From: Pseudomonadota bacterium
Lineage (GTDB): Bacteria; Pseudomonadota; Gammaproteobacteria; Burkholderiales; Burkholderiaceae_E
Reading direction: 5' to 3'
Assembly (NCBI GenBank): GCA_029779435.1
Contig: JAKPAM010000215.1
Coordinates: 1-37,582 of the forward strand
Length of the DNA: 37,582 bases
Below are positions 16,416 to 28,728 of the stretch, one piece after another (within the stretch, counting starts at the first letter, position 1; each line of letters starts with the position of its first letter). The notes under the pieces were generated by a model. It made no database searches. It worked only from the letters and a program-made list of their open reading frames with translations, and was not told the DNA's origin. Both the position numbers and the translations under genes were made by a program.

Positions 16416-18827
16416 CTAATCGTCACCGCCTCCCGCCTGAGTCGGCACGAGGATATCGCGATTACCGTTGGACGCCATCGCCGAGACGACGCCGGACTTC
16501 TCCATCTGTTCGAGCAGCCGCGCGGCGCGGTTGTAGCCGATGCGCAGGTGCCGCTGCACCAGCGAGATCGACGCGCGGCGATGCTGGAGCACGACCGCGA
16601 CCGCCTGGTCGTACAGCGCATCGGCCTCGCCGTCGACACCGGCGTCGGACAGCGTCTGCTGCAGGCCGCCGAAGCCCACCGCGCTGCCCGGATCGATCTC
16701 GCCGCCCGCGACGCCGCCTTCGAGGATGCCCTCGATGTACTGCGGCTCGGCCAGCGACTTCCAGTGCTCGACGACCTTGTGCACCTCGTCGTCGGCGACG
16801 AACGCGCCGTGCACGCGGATCGGCAGTCCCGAGCCCGGCGGCAGGTACAGCATGTCGCCCTGCCCCAGCAGCGATTCGGCGCCCATCTGGTCGAGGATCG
16901 TGCGCGAGTCGATCTTCGACGACACCTGGAACGCGATCCGCGTCGGGATGTTGGCCTTGATCAGGCCGGTGATCACGTCGACCGACGGCCGCTGCGTGGC
17001 CAGGATCAGGTGGATGCCCGCCGCACGCGCCTTCTGCGCGAGCCGGGCGATCAATTCCTCTATCTTCTTGCCGACGACCATCATCAGGTCGGCCAGCTCG
17101 TCGATGACGACGACGATCTGCGGCAGCCGGTCGAGCGGTTCGGGAGCGTCCGGCGTCAGCGAGAACGGGTTCGGGATCTTCTGCTCGCGCTTCTCGGCGT
17201 CGACGATCTTCGCGTTGTAGCCGGCGAGGTTGCGCACGCCGAGCTTGCTCATCACGCGATAGCGACGCTCCATTTCGGCGACGCACCAGTTCAGCGCGTT
17301 GCCGGCCTGGCGCATGTCGGTGACGACCGGCGCCAGCAGATGCGGGATGCCCTCGTAGACGCTCATCTCGAGCATCTTCGGGTCGATCAGGATCATCCGT
17401 ACCTGCGTCGGATCGGATTTGTACAGCAGCGACAGCAGGAACGCGTTGATGCCGACGGACTTGCCCGAGCCGGTCGTGCCCGCCACCAGCGCATGCGGCA
17501 TCTTGGCCAGGTCGGCGACCACGGGCTTGCCGCTGATGTCCTTGCCCAGCGCCAGCGTCAACGGCGACGCCGAATCCGCGTACTCCCGCGAACCCAGGAT
17601 CTCCGACAGGCGAACCATCTGCCGGCGGGTATTCGGCAGTTCGAGTCCCATCAGGTTCTTGCCGGGAATCGTCTCGACGACGCGCACCGACACCAGCGAC
17701 AGCGCGCGCGCCAGGTCCTTCGACAGGTTGACGACCTGGCTGCCCTTGACGCCGGTCGCCGGCTCGATCTCGTAGCGCGTGATGACCGGGCCGGGGTAAG
17801 CGTAGACGACCTGCGCCGCGACGTTGAAGTCGGACAGCTTCTTCTCGATCAGCCGCGACGTGTACTCGATCGTCTCGGCCGAGACGGTCTCCTGCGCGAC
17901 CGGCGGCGGATCGAGCAGCGACAGCGCCGGCAGCTCGGTGTCCGGCGGCAGGTCGGTGAACAGCACGACCTGCCGTTCGGCCTGGGCGCGCTCGGACCGC
18001 TCGATGCGCGCCGGCTTCTCGATGCGCACGGGCTCCGGATGCTCGACGTCGAAGATCTTGCGCATCTCCTTGACCTGCTCGGTGCGCTCGACGGCGGCCG
18101 CCTGCCCGATCTGGCGATCCTTGCGCGCGGCGAACGCCGCCACCACCTTCTCGCAGCCGACCTCGATCAGCAGGCCGATGCGCTCGAAGATCGACAGCCA
18201 CGACACGCCGGTCCACAGGCTGAAGCCCGCCGCCGTCAGCACGATCAACAGCAGCGTGCCGCCGATCGCGCCCAGCGCGCCGAGTGCCGGATCGGCCACC
18301 ACCTGGCCGATGATGCCGCCGGGCCCCAGCGGCAACTGCGCGTGGGGCACGTGCACGTACGCCGATTCGAGCCCCACGCAGCCGATCAGCAGCAGCGCGA
18401 AACCGAGCCACCGCTCCCACGCGAAACGCGGCTCGGGCAGCTCGGCGGCCGCCTTCGCGGCCTTGGCGCGAGGCTGCCGGCTGGCCAGCGTCAGCATCCG
18501 CAGCCGGCGATAGCCGCGCAGGATCGTCCCCACGCACAGCACGATCCACAGGTAGGCTGAATAACCGAACAGATAGAGGACCAGGTCGGCCAGCCATGCG
18601 CCGACGCGTCCGCCCGCGTTGTGGACGGTTCCGCCATGGATCGCATTGGACCAGCCGGGATCGCCGCGGTGATAAGTGACGAGGATCAGGAACAGGAACA
18701 GGGCGAGCGCCGTCAAACCGATCCAACCCGCCTCGCGCACGAGCCTGGCGGCGCGTTCGGGCAATACGAAATGCTGGGCGGGCCCGCGCCGCGTGGCCCC
18801 TGAAACTACGGCCGAAGCTCTGGCCAT
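16416..18827 (-). CDS. ftsK: DNA translocase FtsK
   Basis: An 803-residue septal DNA pump that moves chromosome ends toward dif and activates XerCD. Four or so N-terminal membrane segments lie within about residues 30-220, followed by a short linker. The motor has a Walker [10 protein letters not shown] with Lys456 and a Walker [14 protein letters not shown]. The C-terminal winged-helix gamma domain ([30 protein letters not shown] in two parts) recognises KOPS. The linker is short, so the protein is the compact SpoIIIE-like size rather than the 1,300-residue E. coli form. The ATG at 18827 is preferred to the GTG at 18833, because AGGA is better spaced from it. It is preceded by the Crp-type gene on the same strand, about 110 bp away. 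Confidence 0.96.
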   Translation of the reverse strand: MARASAVVSGATRRGPAQHFVLPERAARLVREAGWIGLTALALFLFLILVTYHRGDPGWSNAIHGGTVHNAGGRVGAWLADLVLYLFGYSAYLWIVLCVGTILRGYRRLRMLTLASRQPRAKAAKAAAELPEPRFAWERWLGFALLLIGCVGLESAYVHVPHAQLPLGPGGIIGQVVADPALGALGAIGGTLLLIVLTAAGFSLWTGVSWLSIFERIGLLIEVGCEKVVAAFAARKDRQIGQAAAVERTEQVKEMRKIFDVEHPEPVRIEKPARIERSERAQAERQVVLFTDLPPDTELPALSLLDPPPVAQETVSAETIEYTSRLIEKKLSDFNVAAQVVYAYPGPVITRYEIEPATGVKGSQVVNLSKDLARALSLVSVRVVETIPGKNLMGLELPNTRRQMVRLSEILGSREYADSASPLTLALGKDISGKPVVADLAKMPHALVAGTTGSGKSVGINAFLLSLLYKSDPTQVRMILIDPKMLEMSVYEGIPHLLAPVVTDMRQAGNALNWCVAEMERRYRVMSKLGVRNLAGYNAKIVDAEKREQKIPNPFSLTPDAPEPLDRLPQIVVVIDELADLMMVVGKKIEELIARLAQKARAAGIHLILATQRPSVDVITGLIKANIPTRIAFQVSSKIDSRTILDQMGAESLLGQGDMLYLPPGSGLPIRVHGAFVADDEVHKVVEHWKSLAEPQYIEGILEGGVAGGEIDPGSAVGFGGLQQTLSDAGVDGEADALYDQAVAVVLQHRRASISLVQRHLRIGYNRAARLLEQMEKSGVVSAMASNGNRDILVPTQAGGGDD

Positions 18828-18934
18828 CTGCACGATCCTTGGAAACTGCCTGTTCTGAACTGCCGCGCCGCGCGGGCGATGCGCGGCGCTTCCACCCTGT
18901 CATCGGCCGGCGCATGCGCGCGGCCGGTCCCGCC

Positions 18935-19609
18935 TCAGTTGATGTACGCGCTGATCTTCTCGCGCAGGACCAGCCGGCCCTCGGGCATCGGAACGATGTA
19001 GCCGTCGATCTCCAGCCCTTTCATCACCCGCGACACCATCTCGCGCGACGCACCGATCATCTTGGCGATCTCCTGCCGCGGCAGCCGCCCCTTGACGATG
19101 CGCTCGCCGTCGATATTCTCCGAGAAATCGAGCAACACCCGCGCCACGCGCCCGTAGACGTCGAGCAGCGCCAGCGTCTCGATCTTCTTGTCGGCTTCGC
19201 GCAAGCGGCGCACCAGCCCTTTCATGATCTGCATGCCGATCTCCGGACTCTGGATCAGCATCGCCTTGAAGCTGTCCTTGTTGATCGCCATGAAGTCGGA
19301 CGACTCGATCGTGATGACGCTTGCCGACCGCGGCGCGTCGTCGATCAGGCTCATCTCGCCGAAGAACTCGCCGGGGCCGATGACGGCCAGGATCACTTCC
19401 TTGCCTTCGGCGTCGGACCGCTGCACCTTGGCACGCCCGGACAACAGGATGTACAGCGATTGCGACGGCTCGCCCTCGGAAACGATCGTGCGGCCACGCG
19501 GATAGTTCTTCCGGACACTGCCCGCGGCCAGCGTATCGAGCTGGCCCTCGCTCAGACTCGAAAAGAGCGGCACGCGCCGCAAGAAAGCCTTGTTTTCTTC
19601 GTGGGCCAT
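18935..19609 (-). CDS. Crp/Fnr-family transcriptional regulator, CRP-like
   Basis: A 224-residue regulator with an N-terminal cyclic-nucleotide-binding beta-roll and a C-terminal winged helix-turn-helix. The phosphate-binding cassette FGEMSLIDDAPRSA keeps Gly84/Glu85 and Arg94/Ser95, corresponding to the cAMP contacts in E. coli CRP. The N-terminal cysteines that hold the Fe-S cluster in FNR are absent, so it is not an oxygen sensor of that kind. Recognition helix region is LPRQEIAKMIGASREMVSRVMKGLE (178-202). The ATG at 19609 is chosen, because GAGG lies five bases before it; an in-frame GTG two codons earlier is too close. It is divergent from trxB over an AT-rich region with several dyads that may include its own site. 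Confidence 0.9.
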   Translation of the reverse strand: MAHEENKAFLRRVPLFSSLSEGQLDTLAAGSVRKNYPRGRTIVSEGEPSQSLYILLSGRAKVQRSDAEGKEVILAVIGPGEFFGEMSLIDDAPRSASVITIESSDFMAINKDSFKAMLIQSPEIGMQIMKGLVRRLREADKKIETLALLDVYGRVARVLLDFSENIDGERIVKGRLPRQEIAKMIGASREMVSRVMKGLEIDGYIVPMPEGRLVLREKISAYIN

Positions 19610-19636
19610 ACACACCTCAAAAAGGCGGGGAGTTCC

Positions 19637-19726
19637 TATAATTTTGCTTCGGGCCCGGCCAAAAGCAAAACACCGGCTGAACTTTATCAGCTAAGTTAAT
19701 GATTTTTTGAGCATTTCGCAAGCTCA
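19637..19726. promoter_or_regulatory. AT-rich divergent regulatory region with three inverted repeats
   Basis: The 210-bp gap between the Crp-like gene and trxB contains TTTTGCTT/AAGCAAAA (19642-19649 and 19663-19670, 8-bp perfect arms, 13-bp loop). It also contains AACTT-N8-AAGTT (19680-19697) and TGAGC-N9-GCTCA (19708-19726). A TATAAT hexamer on the plus strand sits at 19637-19642. These are candidate binding sites or hairpins; the second has the 18-bp scale of a small dimeric regulator site. Promoter assignment remains uncertain. Confidence 0.5.
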
Positions 19727-19747
19727 TCGTCGCTCGAGCAACGCTGA

Positions 19748-20779
<1,032 letters not shown>

Positions 20780-20819
20780 GCGGGCAGCGCGTCTCCTGAC
20801 CGGCACCGGCCGCCCCGGC

Positions 20820-20839
20820 GATAGCGACGGATAGCGACG
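20820..20839. repeat. Perfect 10-bp tandem duplication abutting a start codon
   Basis: GATAGCGACG occurs twice (20820-20829, 20830-20839), and the second copy runs directly into the ATG of the Smr gene, replacing the place where a ribosome binding site would be. It contains no good Shine-Dalgarno. Confidence 0.9.
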
Positions 20840-21499
20840 ATGAGCGCGCGAGACGGCCTGAAGTCGTTCGCCGAGCTGGCCCGGCTGCGCAAGCAGTTGC
20901 GCCGGCAGGAAGCTGACGCCCAGCGCGCGCGGCTGCGCGAACGGGCGCAGGCGACGCTGGCGCGGCGCGATCATGATCTGTTCGCGCAGGCCCTGGCCGG
21001 CGTGCAGCCGCTGAAGGTCGTGCCGCGCCATCCGCGCCCGCCCCCCGACCTGCTGCCGATCGCGCGCCAGCATGCGCTCGACGAGGCGGCGGCGCTGGCC
21101 GAATCGCTGTCCGACGAGATCGACATCGAACGCTACCTGGACACCGATGACGCGCTGTCCTTCCATCGGCCGCAACTGGGCCTGGAGGTCGTCAAGCGGC
21201 TGCGGCGCGGGGAATGGGCGATCAAGCGCCAGATCGACCTGCATGGCCTTCGCGTCGACCAGGCCCGCGGCGCGCTGACCGAGTTCCTCGCGCAGGCGCT
21301 GCGCGCCGAGCATCGATGCGTGCGCATCATCCATGGCAAGGGGCTCGGCTCGATCAACCGTCAACCGGTGCTCAAGGGCAAGGTGCTCAAGTGGCTGGTC
21401 CAGCGCAGCGAAGTGCTGGCCTTCTGCCAGGCGCGCCCGAACGACGGCGGCAGCGGCGCGTTGATCGTGCTGCTGCAAGGCCGCAAGAGCGGCGGTTGA
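20840..21499 (+). CDS. Smr-domain protein, possible nuclease
   Basis: A 219-residue protein with a charged, helical N-terminal half (Arg-rich, probably coiled) and a C-terminal Smr domain: IDLHGLRVDQAR with DLHG at 133-136, then CVRIIHGKGLGS with HGKG at 165-168, and LKGKVLKWL. Smr domains, named after the MutS2 C-terminus, can nick DNA or cleave RNA; the small stand-alone form seen here (like SmrA/SmrB) is linked in E. coli to mRNA cleavage at collided ribosomes for SmrB. That role is transferred by family only. It follows trxB by 60 bp and lacks a clear ribosome binding site. Confidence 0.9.
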   Translation: MSARDGLKSFAELARLRKQLRRQEADAQRARLRERAQATLARRDHDLFAQALAGVQPLKVVPRHPRPPPDLLPIARQHALDEAAALAESLSDEIDIERYLDTDDALSFHRPQLGLEVVKRLRRGEWAIKRQIDLHGLRVDQARGALTEFLAQALRAEHRCVRIIHGKGLGSINRQPVLKGKVLKWLVQRSEVLAFCQARPNDGGSGALIVLLQGRKSGG

Positions 21500-21530
21500 C
21501 GCATAGGGTCCTCTCGCCCGGAATGCCCGC

Positions 21531-22196
21531 ATGAACCCGACCTGGATCGCGCACCTGCCCGACATCGCGATGGCCGCCGCGCTGGCGTGGGGTGCGGGGC
21601 TGCGGCTGTACCTGGTCGTGTTCGCGCTGGGGCTGGCCGCGTCGCAGGGTTGGATCGGTTTGCCCGATCACCTGACGTTGCTGTCCCATCCGGTCGTCAT
21701 CGGCGCGGCCGGCTTCATGGCGCTGATGGAACTGTTCGCGGACAAGCTGCCGTGGCTGGACAGCATCTGGGACGTGATGCAGACCTTCATCCGCATTCCC
21801 GCGGGCGCGGCGCTGGCCGGCGCGGTCTTCGGCGATTCGGGCGCCGCGATGACGGCCGCGGCGGCGCTGCTGGGCGGCTCGCTGACCGCAACCACGCATT
21901 TCGCCAAGGCCGGAACGCGGGCGATGGTCAACACCTCGCCCGAGCCCGTATCGAACGTGCTGGTATCGTCGGCCGAGGACGGCGCGGTGCTGGGCGGCCT
22001 GTGGCTCGCCCTGGCCAACCCGCTGGTGTTTCTGGTGCTGCTGGCGCTGTTCGTCATCGGCGCCGTCATCGCGCTGTGGATCAGTTGGCGCGTGCTGAAG
22101 CGGGTGTTCGGCCGGCGGCGGCGCGGTACACCGGGGTCGGGCGATCCCGGAGACGGATCGCCGCCGTCGACGAGCGCGGCTCCGCTACGGCGCTAA
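21531..22196 (+). CDS. DUF4126 membrane protein
   Basis: A 221-residue inner-membrane protein with about five or six hydrophobic segments, the glycine/alanine-rich repeats typical of DUF4126 (ALAWGAGLRLYLVVFALGL and the LMELFADKLPWLDSIWDVMQTFIRIPAG block), and a basic C-terminal tail RVLKRVFGRRRR followed by a Pro/Ser/Gly-rich end. The function is unknown to me. The acidic-proline turns between helices are conserved in the family. It follows the Smr gene by 31 bp and converges on the PII gene. Confidence 0.85.
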   Translation: MNPTWIAHLPDIAMAAALAWGAGLRLYLVVFALGLAASQGWIGLPDHLTLLSHPVVIGAAGFMALMELFADKLPWLDSIWDVMQTFIRIPAGAALAGAVFGDSGAAMTAAAALLGGSLTATTHFAKAGTRAMVNTSPEPVSNVLVSSAEDGAVLGGLWLALANPLVFLVLLALFVIGAVIALWISWRVLKRVFGRRRRGTPGSGDPGDGSPPSTSAAPLRR

Positions 22197-22307
22197 CTAG
22201 GGCCTGTTAACGCTAAGATCGCCCCCGCGCCGATCCGCTGGGGCCATGGGCCGATGGGCCGGCCAATTGGAGCCGAGGAAAGCACCGGAACGAGGTCAGC
22301 CTCGAAG

Positions 22308-22332
22308 ACCGGGGCTGACGCTCCGCCCCCGG

Positions 22333-22333
<1 letters not shown>
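22308..22333. terminator. Possible terminator hairpin between convergent genes
   Basis: ACCGGGG (22308-22314) pairs with CCCCGGT (22327-22333), between the ends of the DUF4126 and PII genes. An alternative stem GTCAGC/GCTGAC (22295-22300 with 22314-22319) overlaps it. No T-tract follows on either strand, so an intrinsic terminator is only a possibility. Confidence 0.35.
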
Positions 22334-23994
<1,661 letters not shown>

Positions 23995-23998
<4 letters not shown>

Positions 23999-24051
23999 TG
24001 CGCGTGCCTACCGCGTGCCTGCTTATTCCGTGATGCGCGTGCCTGCTTATT
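23995..24051. repeat. Interleaved short direct repeats at a convergent gene end
   Basis: GTGATGCGCGTGCCT is found at 23995-24009 and 24030-24044, and GCGTGCCTGCTTATT at 24013-24027 and 24037-24051; CGCGTGCCT thus appears three times. The repeats span the stops of the DUF482 gene and the efflux outer-membrane gene. Confidence 0.85.
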
Positions 24052-25549
24052 CTGTCACGCGCGTACGCGTGGGCGCCGCGCCGGCCGCATTCGCGGCCAT
24101 CGGCTCCTGCCAGCCGCCGCCCAGCGCCCGATAGAGCGTGACGCGTGCCTGCAATTGGGCCAACTGGGTCTGGATCACGGTCTGCTGCGCCGCATACAGC
24201 GAACGCTGCGAATCGAGCAGGTCCAGGTAGCTGGACGCCCCGCCCTTGTAGCGCAGCTCGGCGAGCTTCAGTCGCTGCGACTCGGCTTCGACCTGGGCCC
24301 GCAGCGCGCCGAGCTGTTCGCCCAGCGTCGCCGACCCGGCCAGCGCGTCCGACACTTCCTTGAACGCGGACTGGATCGTCTTCTCGTACTGCGCGACCAT
24401 GATGTCGCGCTGCACGCGGGCGCTGTCGAGCGTGGCGCGGTTGCGGCCGCCATCGAAGATCGGCACGCTGAGTGCCGGGCCGATACTCCATTGCCGGCTA
24501 CTGCCTTCGAACAACTGGTTCAGTTCGCGACTGCCGAATCCGAAGCTGCCGGTCAGTGCGATGCGGGGGAAGAACGCGGCCCGCGCCGCACCGATATTGG
24601 CCTCGGCGGCCACCAGTTGCTGTTCCTGCGCACGGATGTCGGGCCGGCGCACCAGCAGATCCGACGGCAGGCCCGGCGGAACGTCGGCCAGCATCGTCTG
24701 CTGGGTCAGCGCCTGAGCCGGAGGCAGATCCGGCGGCAGCGCCTGTCCGAGCAGCAGCACCAGCGTGTTCTCGTCGAGCTGGCGCTGACGGCGCAGCGCG
24801 ACCATCGACGCGCGGGCGCTCTCGACCAGCGTCTCCGCCTGGCGCAGATCGATCTCGGACGCTACGCCATTGTCGAAGCGCAGCTTCGACAGCCGGAACG
24901 ATTCGTCGCGCGTGGCCAGCGTCTGCTCGGTCAAGCGCAGCAGCGCATCGTCGGCGATCATCGCCAGATAAGCGTTGGCCACCGACGCGACCAGGCTGAT
25001 CTGCGCGGCCTTGCGGTTCTCCTCGGTCGCGAAGAACTGTGCGAGCGCCTGGTCTTTCAACGCGCGGACGCGGCCGAACAGGTCCAGTTCGTACGACGTG
25101 ATGCCGACCGACGCGCCCAGCGTGTTGTACAGCAGCGGCGCACCGGTTATCGACAACGTCGACGGCGTATAGGAGCGCGTCGCCTGCGCGCCGGCACTGA
25201 TGGTCGGGACCAGATCGGCCTGGCGGATCTGGAATGCCGCCCGCGCCTGCTCGACGTTGAGCACGGCGACACGCAGGTCGCGGTTGTTGTCGAGCGCGAT
25301 CTGGATCAACTGGCGCAGCCGCTCGTCGCCGAAGAAATCCTGCCAAGCGACATCGGCCGGCGCCGGGGCTTCGGCCTTGGTCGTGCCCGGCGCGCCTTGC
25401 GACGACGCGGGGTAAGCGGTCGGAATCGGCGCGGCCGGACGTTGATGCTCGGGGATGAACGAGCAGCCGGCGACCATCACCGCCATCGTGGTGACGGCCA
25501 GCGCGATGGCCCGGCCGGCGCGGCGGCCTCGGAACGAACGATCAGTCAT
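24047..25549 (-). CDS. RND efflux outer-membrane factor lipoprotein (NodT/OprM family)
   Basis: A 500-residue outer-membrane channel that docks with the RND pump and membrane fusion protein. The lipobox MVAGC places the lipidated Cys at residue 29. Two repeated helical hairpin halves are visible, with conserved segments SYELDLFGRVRALKDQALA and LPSDLLVRRPDIRAQEQQL, then LSVPIFDGGRNRA, typical of OprM/NodT. The ATG overlaps the pump gene's stop by eight bases, so the two are coupled. It is the third gene of the efflux operon. Confidence 0.94.
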   Translation of the reverse strand: MTDRSFRGRRAGRAIALAVTTMAVMVAGCSFIPEHQRPAAPIPTAYPASSQGAPGTTKAEAPAPADVAWQDFFGDERLRQLIQIALDNNRDLRVAVLNVEQARAAFQIRQADLVPTISAGAQATRSYTPSTLSITGAPLLYNTLGASVGITSYELDLFGRVRALKDQALAQFFATEENRKAAQISLVASVANAYLAMIADDALLRLTEQTLATRDESFRLSKLRFDNGVASEIDLRQAETLVESARASMVALRRQRQLDENTLVLLLGQALPPDLPPAQALTQQTMLADVPPGLPSDLLVRRPDIRAQEQQLVAAEANIGAARAAFFPRIALTGSFGFGSRELNQLFEGSSRQWSIGPALSVPIFDGGRNRATLDSARVQRDIMVAQYEKTIQSAFKEVSDALAGSATLGEQLGALRAQVEAESQRLKLAELRYKGGASSYLDLLDSQRSLYAAQQTVIQTQLAQLQARVTLYRALGGGWQEPMAANAAGAAPTRTRVTE

Positions 25550-28500
25550 GGCTGGTCTCCGGCGCGGCGGGCGACGAGAGCGTACCGCCCCCTCCCGTGC
25601 GTTCGCTTTCCGGTTTCTGCCGGGGTTTGAAGATGCGCGAGACGAACACGAAGAACACCGGCACGAAGATCACCGCCAGGATCATCGCCGAGATCATCCC
25701 GCCGACGACACCGGTGCCGATCGCATGCTGGCTGGCCGAACTGGCGCCCGAGGCCAGCATCAGCGGCAGCACGCCGAGGATGAACGCCATCGACGTCATG
25801 ATGATCGGCCGGAACCGCAGGTGGCAGGCCTCGAGCGTCGCTTCGAGCAGCCCCTTGCCTTCCTGGTGCAGGTCCTTCGCGAACTCGATGATCAGGATCG
25901 CGTTCTTGGCCGACAAGCCGATGATCGCGATCAGGCCGACCTTGAAGTACACGTCGTTCGGCAACCCGCGCAGGTCGGCCCCGATCAGCGAGCCGAGCAC
26001 GCCCAGCGGCACTACCAGCATCACCGCCAGCGGGATCGACCAACTCTCGTACAGCGCGGCCAGTGCCAGGAACACCGCCAGCAGCGACAGGCCCAGCAGG
26101 ATGAACACCTGGCTTCCCGACGCGAGCTTTTCCTCGCGCGACTGGCCGGTCCATTCGAAACCGAATCCCGGCGGCAACTGGCTGGCCAGGCGCTCCATTT
26201 CCGCCATCGCCGCGCCGCTGGACACCCCGGGCGCCGGCTCGCCGGCGATACGGGCGGCCGGGTAACCGTTGTAGCGGACCGACTGCACCGGCCCCTTCGT
26301 CCATTCGGTCGTCGCGAACGCGCTCATCGGCACCATCTTGCCGGACGAACTCATCACATTGAGCCGCAGCAGGTCGTCCGGATCCATCCGCCGCGGCGAA
26401 TCGGCCTGCACGACCACCCGTTGCATCCGGCCCGCGTTCGGGAAGTCGTTGATGTAGGACGACCCCATCGACGTGGACAGCGCATTGCCGATCGACGCGA
26501 ACTCGACGCCCAGCGCGTTGGCCTTGTCGCGATCGATCTGCAGCCGCAGCTGCGGCGCGTCGTCGAGGCCATCGAAGCGCACGCCGGTCAGCAGCTTGCT
26601 CTGCCGCGCCAGGCCGAGCAGTTGCTCGCGCGCCGCCAGCAGCTTGGCGTCACCCTGCGCCGCGCGATCCTGCAGGCGGAACACGAAACCGGTCCCGGTT
26701 CCCAGCTCGGGGATCGGCGGCGGGCTCAACGGATAGATGAACGCGTCGCGGATCCGCATGAACGTGCCGAACGCGCGCTGCGCGAACCCCTGGGCGCTTT
26801 GACCGGGTTCCGTGCGCTCGCCCCAGTCCTTGAGCACCGTGAACGCCAGGCCCGCGTTCTGGCCCTGGCCCGAGAAGCTGAACCCCAGCACGGCGACCAT
26901 CTTCGCCACCTCGGGCTGCTTCAGGTAGAACTGCTCGATCTGCTTGACGACCGCCTCGGTCCGGTTGACCGTGGCCCCCGGCGGCAACTGGATGTTGGTG
27001 ATCAGGTAGCCCTGGTCCTCGTTGGGCAGGAACGACGTGGGCATCCGCATGAACAGGAACCCGACGACGCCGACGATGACCACGTAGATCAGCATGAAGC
27101 GGCCCGTGCGGCGGATGACTTTCGACACGGTCCCTTCGTAGCCCCGGTTGATCCGCTTGAACGTGCGGTTGAACCAGCCGAAGAAGCCCTTCTTCTCGAT
27201 GTGCGACCCCTTGGCGACGGGCTTGAGGATCGTCGCGCACAGCGCCGGCGTCAGGCTCAGCGCGAGGAACGCCGAGAACGCCAGCGACGCGACCATCGTC
27301 ACCGAGAACTGCCGGTAGATGTTGCCGACCGAGCCGCCGAAGAACGCCAGCGGAATGAACACGGCGATCAGCACCACGGTCACGCCGATGATCGCCGCCG
27401 AGATCTGCCGCATGCCCTTGCGCGCGGCTTCCTTGGGCGCGAGCCCTTCCTCGGCCATCAGGCGCTCGACGTTCTCGACGACCAGGATCGCGTCGTCGAC
27501 CAGAATGCCGATCGCCAGCACCATCGCGAACATCGTCAGCACGTTGATCGAATAACCGAGCGCGGCCAGCACCGCGAACGTCCCCATCAGCGCGACCGGC
27601 ACGACGATCGTCGGGATCAGCGTGTAGCGCAGGTTCTGCAGGAACAGCAGCATCACCAGGAACACCAGCACGACCGCCTCGAGCAGCGTGTGCACGACCT
27701 TCTCGATCGACAGCGCGACGAACGTCGACGTGTCGTAGGGGATCTCGTACTTGACGCCCGCGGGGAAGAACTGGGACAGCTCGGCCATCTTGGCGTGGAT
27801 CGCCTTGGCGGTCGCCAGCGCATTGCCGGTCGGCGACAACTGCACGCCGACGCCCGTCGACGGCTGTCCGTTGAAGCGGGCCGAGGTCTGGTATTGCTGC
27901 GCGCCCAGCTCGATCCGCGCGACATCGCGCAGGCGCACGGTCGAACCGTCGGCATTCGCGCGCAGCACGATGTTGCCGAATGCCTCGGTGGTCGTCAGTT
28001 GACCCGAGACCAGCACGGTCGCGGTAATCTCCTGCGTGCTCAGGTTGGGCAGGTCGCCGACCGCGCCGCCCGACACGACGGCGTTCTGTGCACGGACCGC
28101 CGCGTTGACCTGGTCGATGGTCAGGTTGTAGCCGACGAGCTTGTTGGGGTCGATCCAGACCCGCATCGCACGCTCGGTGCCGAACAGCTGAGCCTGGCCG
28201 ACGCCGGGGATCCGCTGGAGCTCCGGCAGCACGGTGCGTGACGCGTAGTCGCCCAGCGTCACCGGGTTGTATTGGCCGTTATCCGAATACAGGATCGTGA
28301 ACAGCAGGAAGTTGGCCCTGCTCTTGTCGACCCGCACGCCCTGCTGCGTGACCGCCGCCGGCAGGCGCGGCGTCGCGCGGCTCAGCCGGTTCTGCACGTC
28401 GACCTGCGCCAGATCCGGATTGGTACCGGCGGCGAACGTGATCGTGATCGTCGCCTGGCCCGTCGACTGCGAGACGGACTCGACGTAGATCATCCCCTGC

Positions 28501-28715
28501 GCGCCGTTCATCTCCTGTTCGATCAGGCTGACGACCGACTCCTCGAGCGTCTTGGCCGACGCCCCCGGGTAGGTGGCGGTGATGACGATCGCCGGCGGCG
28601 CGACGGTCGGATACTGCGAGATCGGCAGTTGCGTGATCGCGGCACCGCCGATGACGGAGATGAACAGCGCGATCACCCAGGCGAAGACCGGGCGATCAAT
28701 GAAGAACTGAGCCAC
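25542..28715 (-). CDS. RND multidrug efflux pump, AcrB/MexB type (HAE-1)
   Basis: A 1,057-residue proton-driven inner-membrane pump of the hydrophobe/amphiphile class. It starts MAQFFIDRPVFAWVIALFI and ends in a cytoplasmic tail, with twelve membrane segments in two halves. The proton relay in TM4 is intact at Asp407/Asp408 (GILVDDAILVVENVERLM). The porter-domain region SQSTGQATITITF and the phenylalanine-rich drug pocket region are AcrB-like. The start is a GTG at 28715, chosen from the conserved N-terminus and an AAGGAG five bases upstream; the open frame continues 60 codons beyond without resemblance. It lies between the membrane fusion and outer-membrane genes. Confidence 0.96.
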   Translation of the reverse strand: MAQFFIDRPVFAWVIALFISVIGGAAITQLPISQYPTVAPPAIVITATYPGASAKTLEESVVSLIEQEMNGAQGMIYVESVSQSTGQATITITFAAGTNPDLAQVDVQNRLSRATPRLPAAVTQQGVRVDKSRANFLLFTILYSDNGQYNPVTLGDYASRTVLPELQRIPGVGQAQLFGTERAMRVWIDPNKLVGYNLTIDQVNAAVRAQNAVVSGGAVGDLPNLSTQEITATVLVSGQLTTTEAFGNIVLRANADGSTVRLRDVARIELGAQQYQTSARFNGQPSTGVGVQLSPTGNALATAKAIHAKMAELSQFFPAGVKYEIPYDTSTFVALSIEKVVHTLLEAVVLVFLVMLLFLQNLRYTLIPTIVVPVALMGTFAVLAALGYSINVLTMFAMVLAIGILVDDAILVVENVERLMAEEGLAPKEAARKGMRQISAAIIGVTVVLIAVFIPLAFFGGSVGNIYRQFSVTMVASLAFSAFLALSLTPALCATILKPVAKGSHIEKKGFFGWFNRTFKRINRGYEGTVSKVIRRTGRFMLIYVVIVGVVGFLFMRMPTSFLPNEDQGYLITNIQLPPGATVNRTEAVVKQIEQFYLKQPEVAKMVAVLGFSFSGQGQNAGLAFTVLKDWGERTEPGQSAQGFAQRAFGTFMRIRDAFIYPLSPPPIPELGTGTGFVFRLQDRAAQGDAKLLAAREQLLGLARQSKLLTGVRFDGLDDAPQLRLQIDRDKANALGVEFASIGNALSTSMGSSYINDFPNAGRMQRVVVQADSPRRMDPDDLLRLNVMSSSGKMVPMSAFATTEWTKGPVQSVRYNGYPAARIAGEPAPGVSSGAAMAEMERLASQLPPGFGFEWTGQSREEKLASGSQVFILLGLSLLAVFLALAALYESWSIPLAVMLVVPLGVLGSLIGADLRGLPNDVYFKVGLIAIIGLSAKNAILIIEFAKDLHQEGKGLLEATLEACHLRFRPIIMTSMAFILGVLPLMLASGASSASQHAIGTGVVGGMISAMILAVIFVPVFFVFVSRIFKPRQKPESERTGGGGTLSSPAAPETSHD

Positions 28716-28728
28716 GCGCGCTCCTTGC

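Noticed and set aside
18850-18930. GC-rich inverted repeats between the Crp-like gene and ftsK, considered as a terminator
   Set aside because: The stems need internal loops and lack a T-tract. Such palindromes are common by chance at this GC content.
22194-22215. A GGGCCTGTTAACGC stretch after the DUF4126 stop that recalls insertion-sequence ends
   Set aside because: No matching inverted end, target duplication or transposase remnant was found nearby.
25455-28241. A 928-residue open frame antisense to the RND pump, rich in His, Arg and Asp
   Set aside because: Typical antisense shadow of a high-GC coding sequence; no motifs or ribosome binding site.
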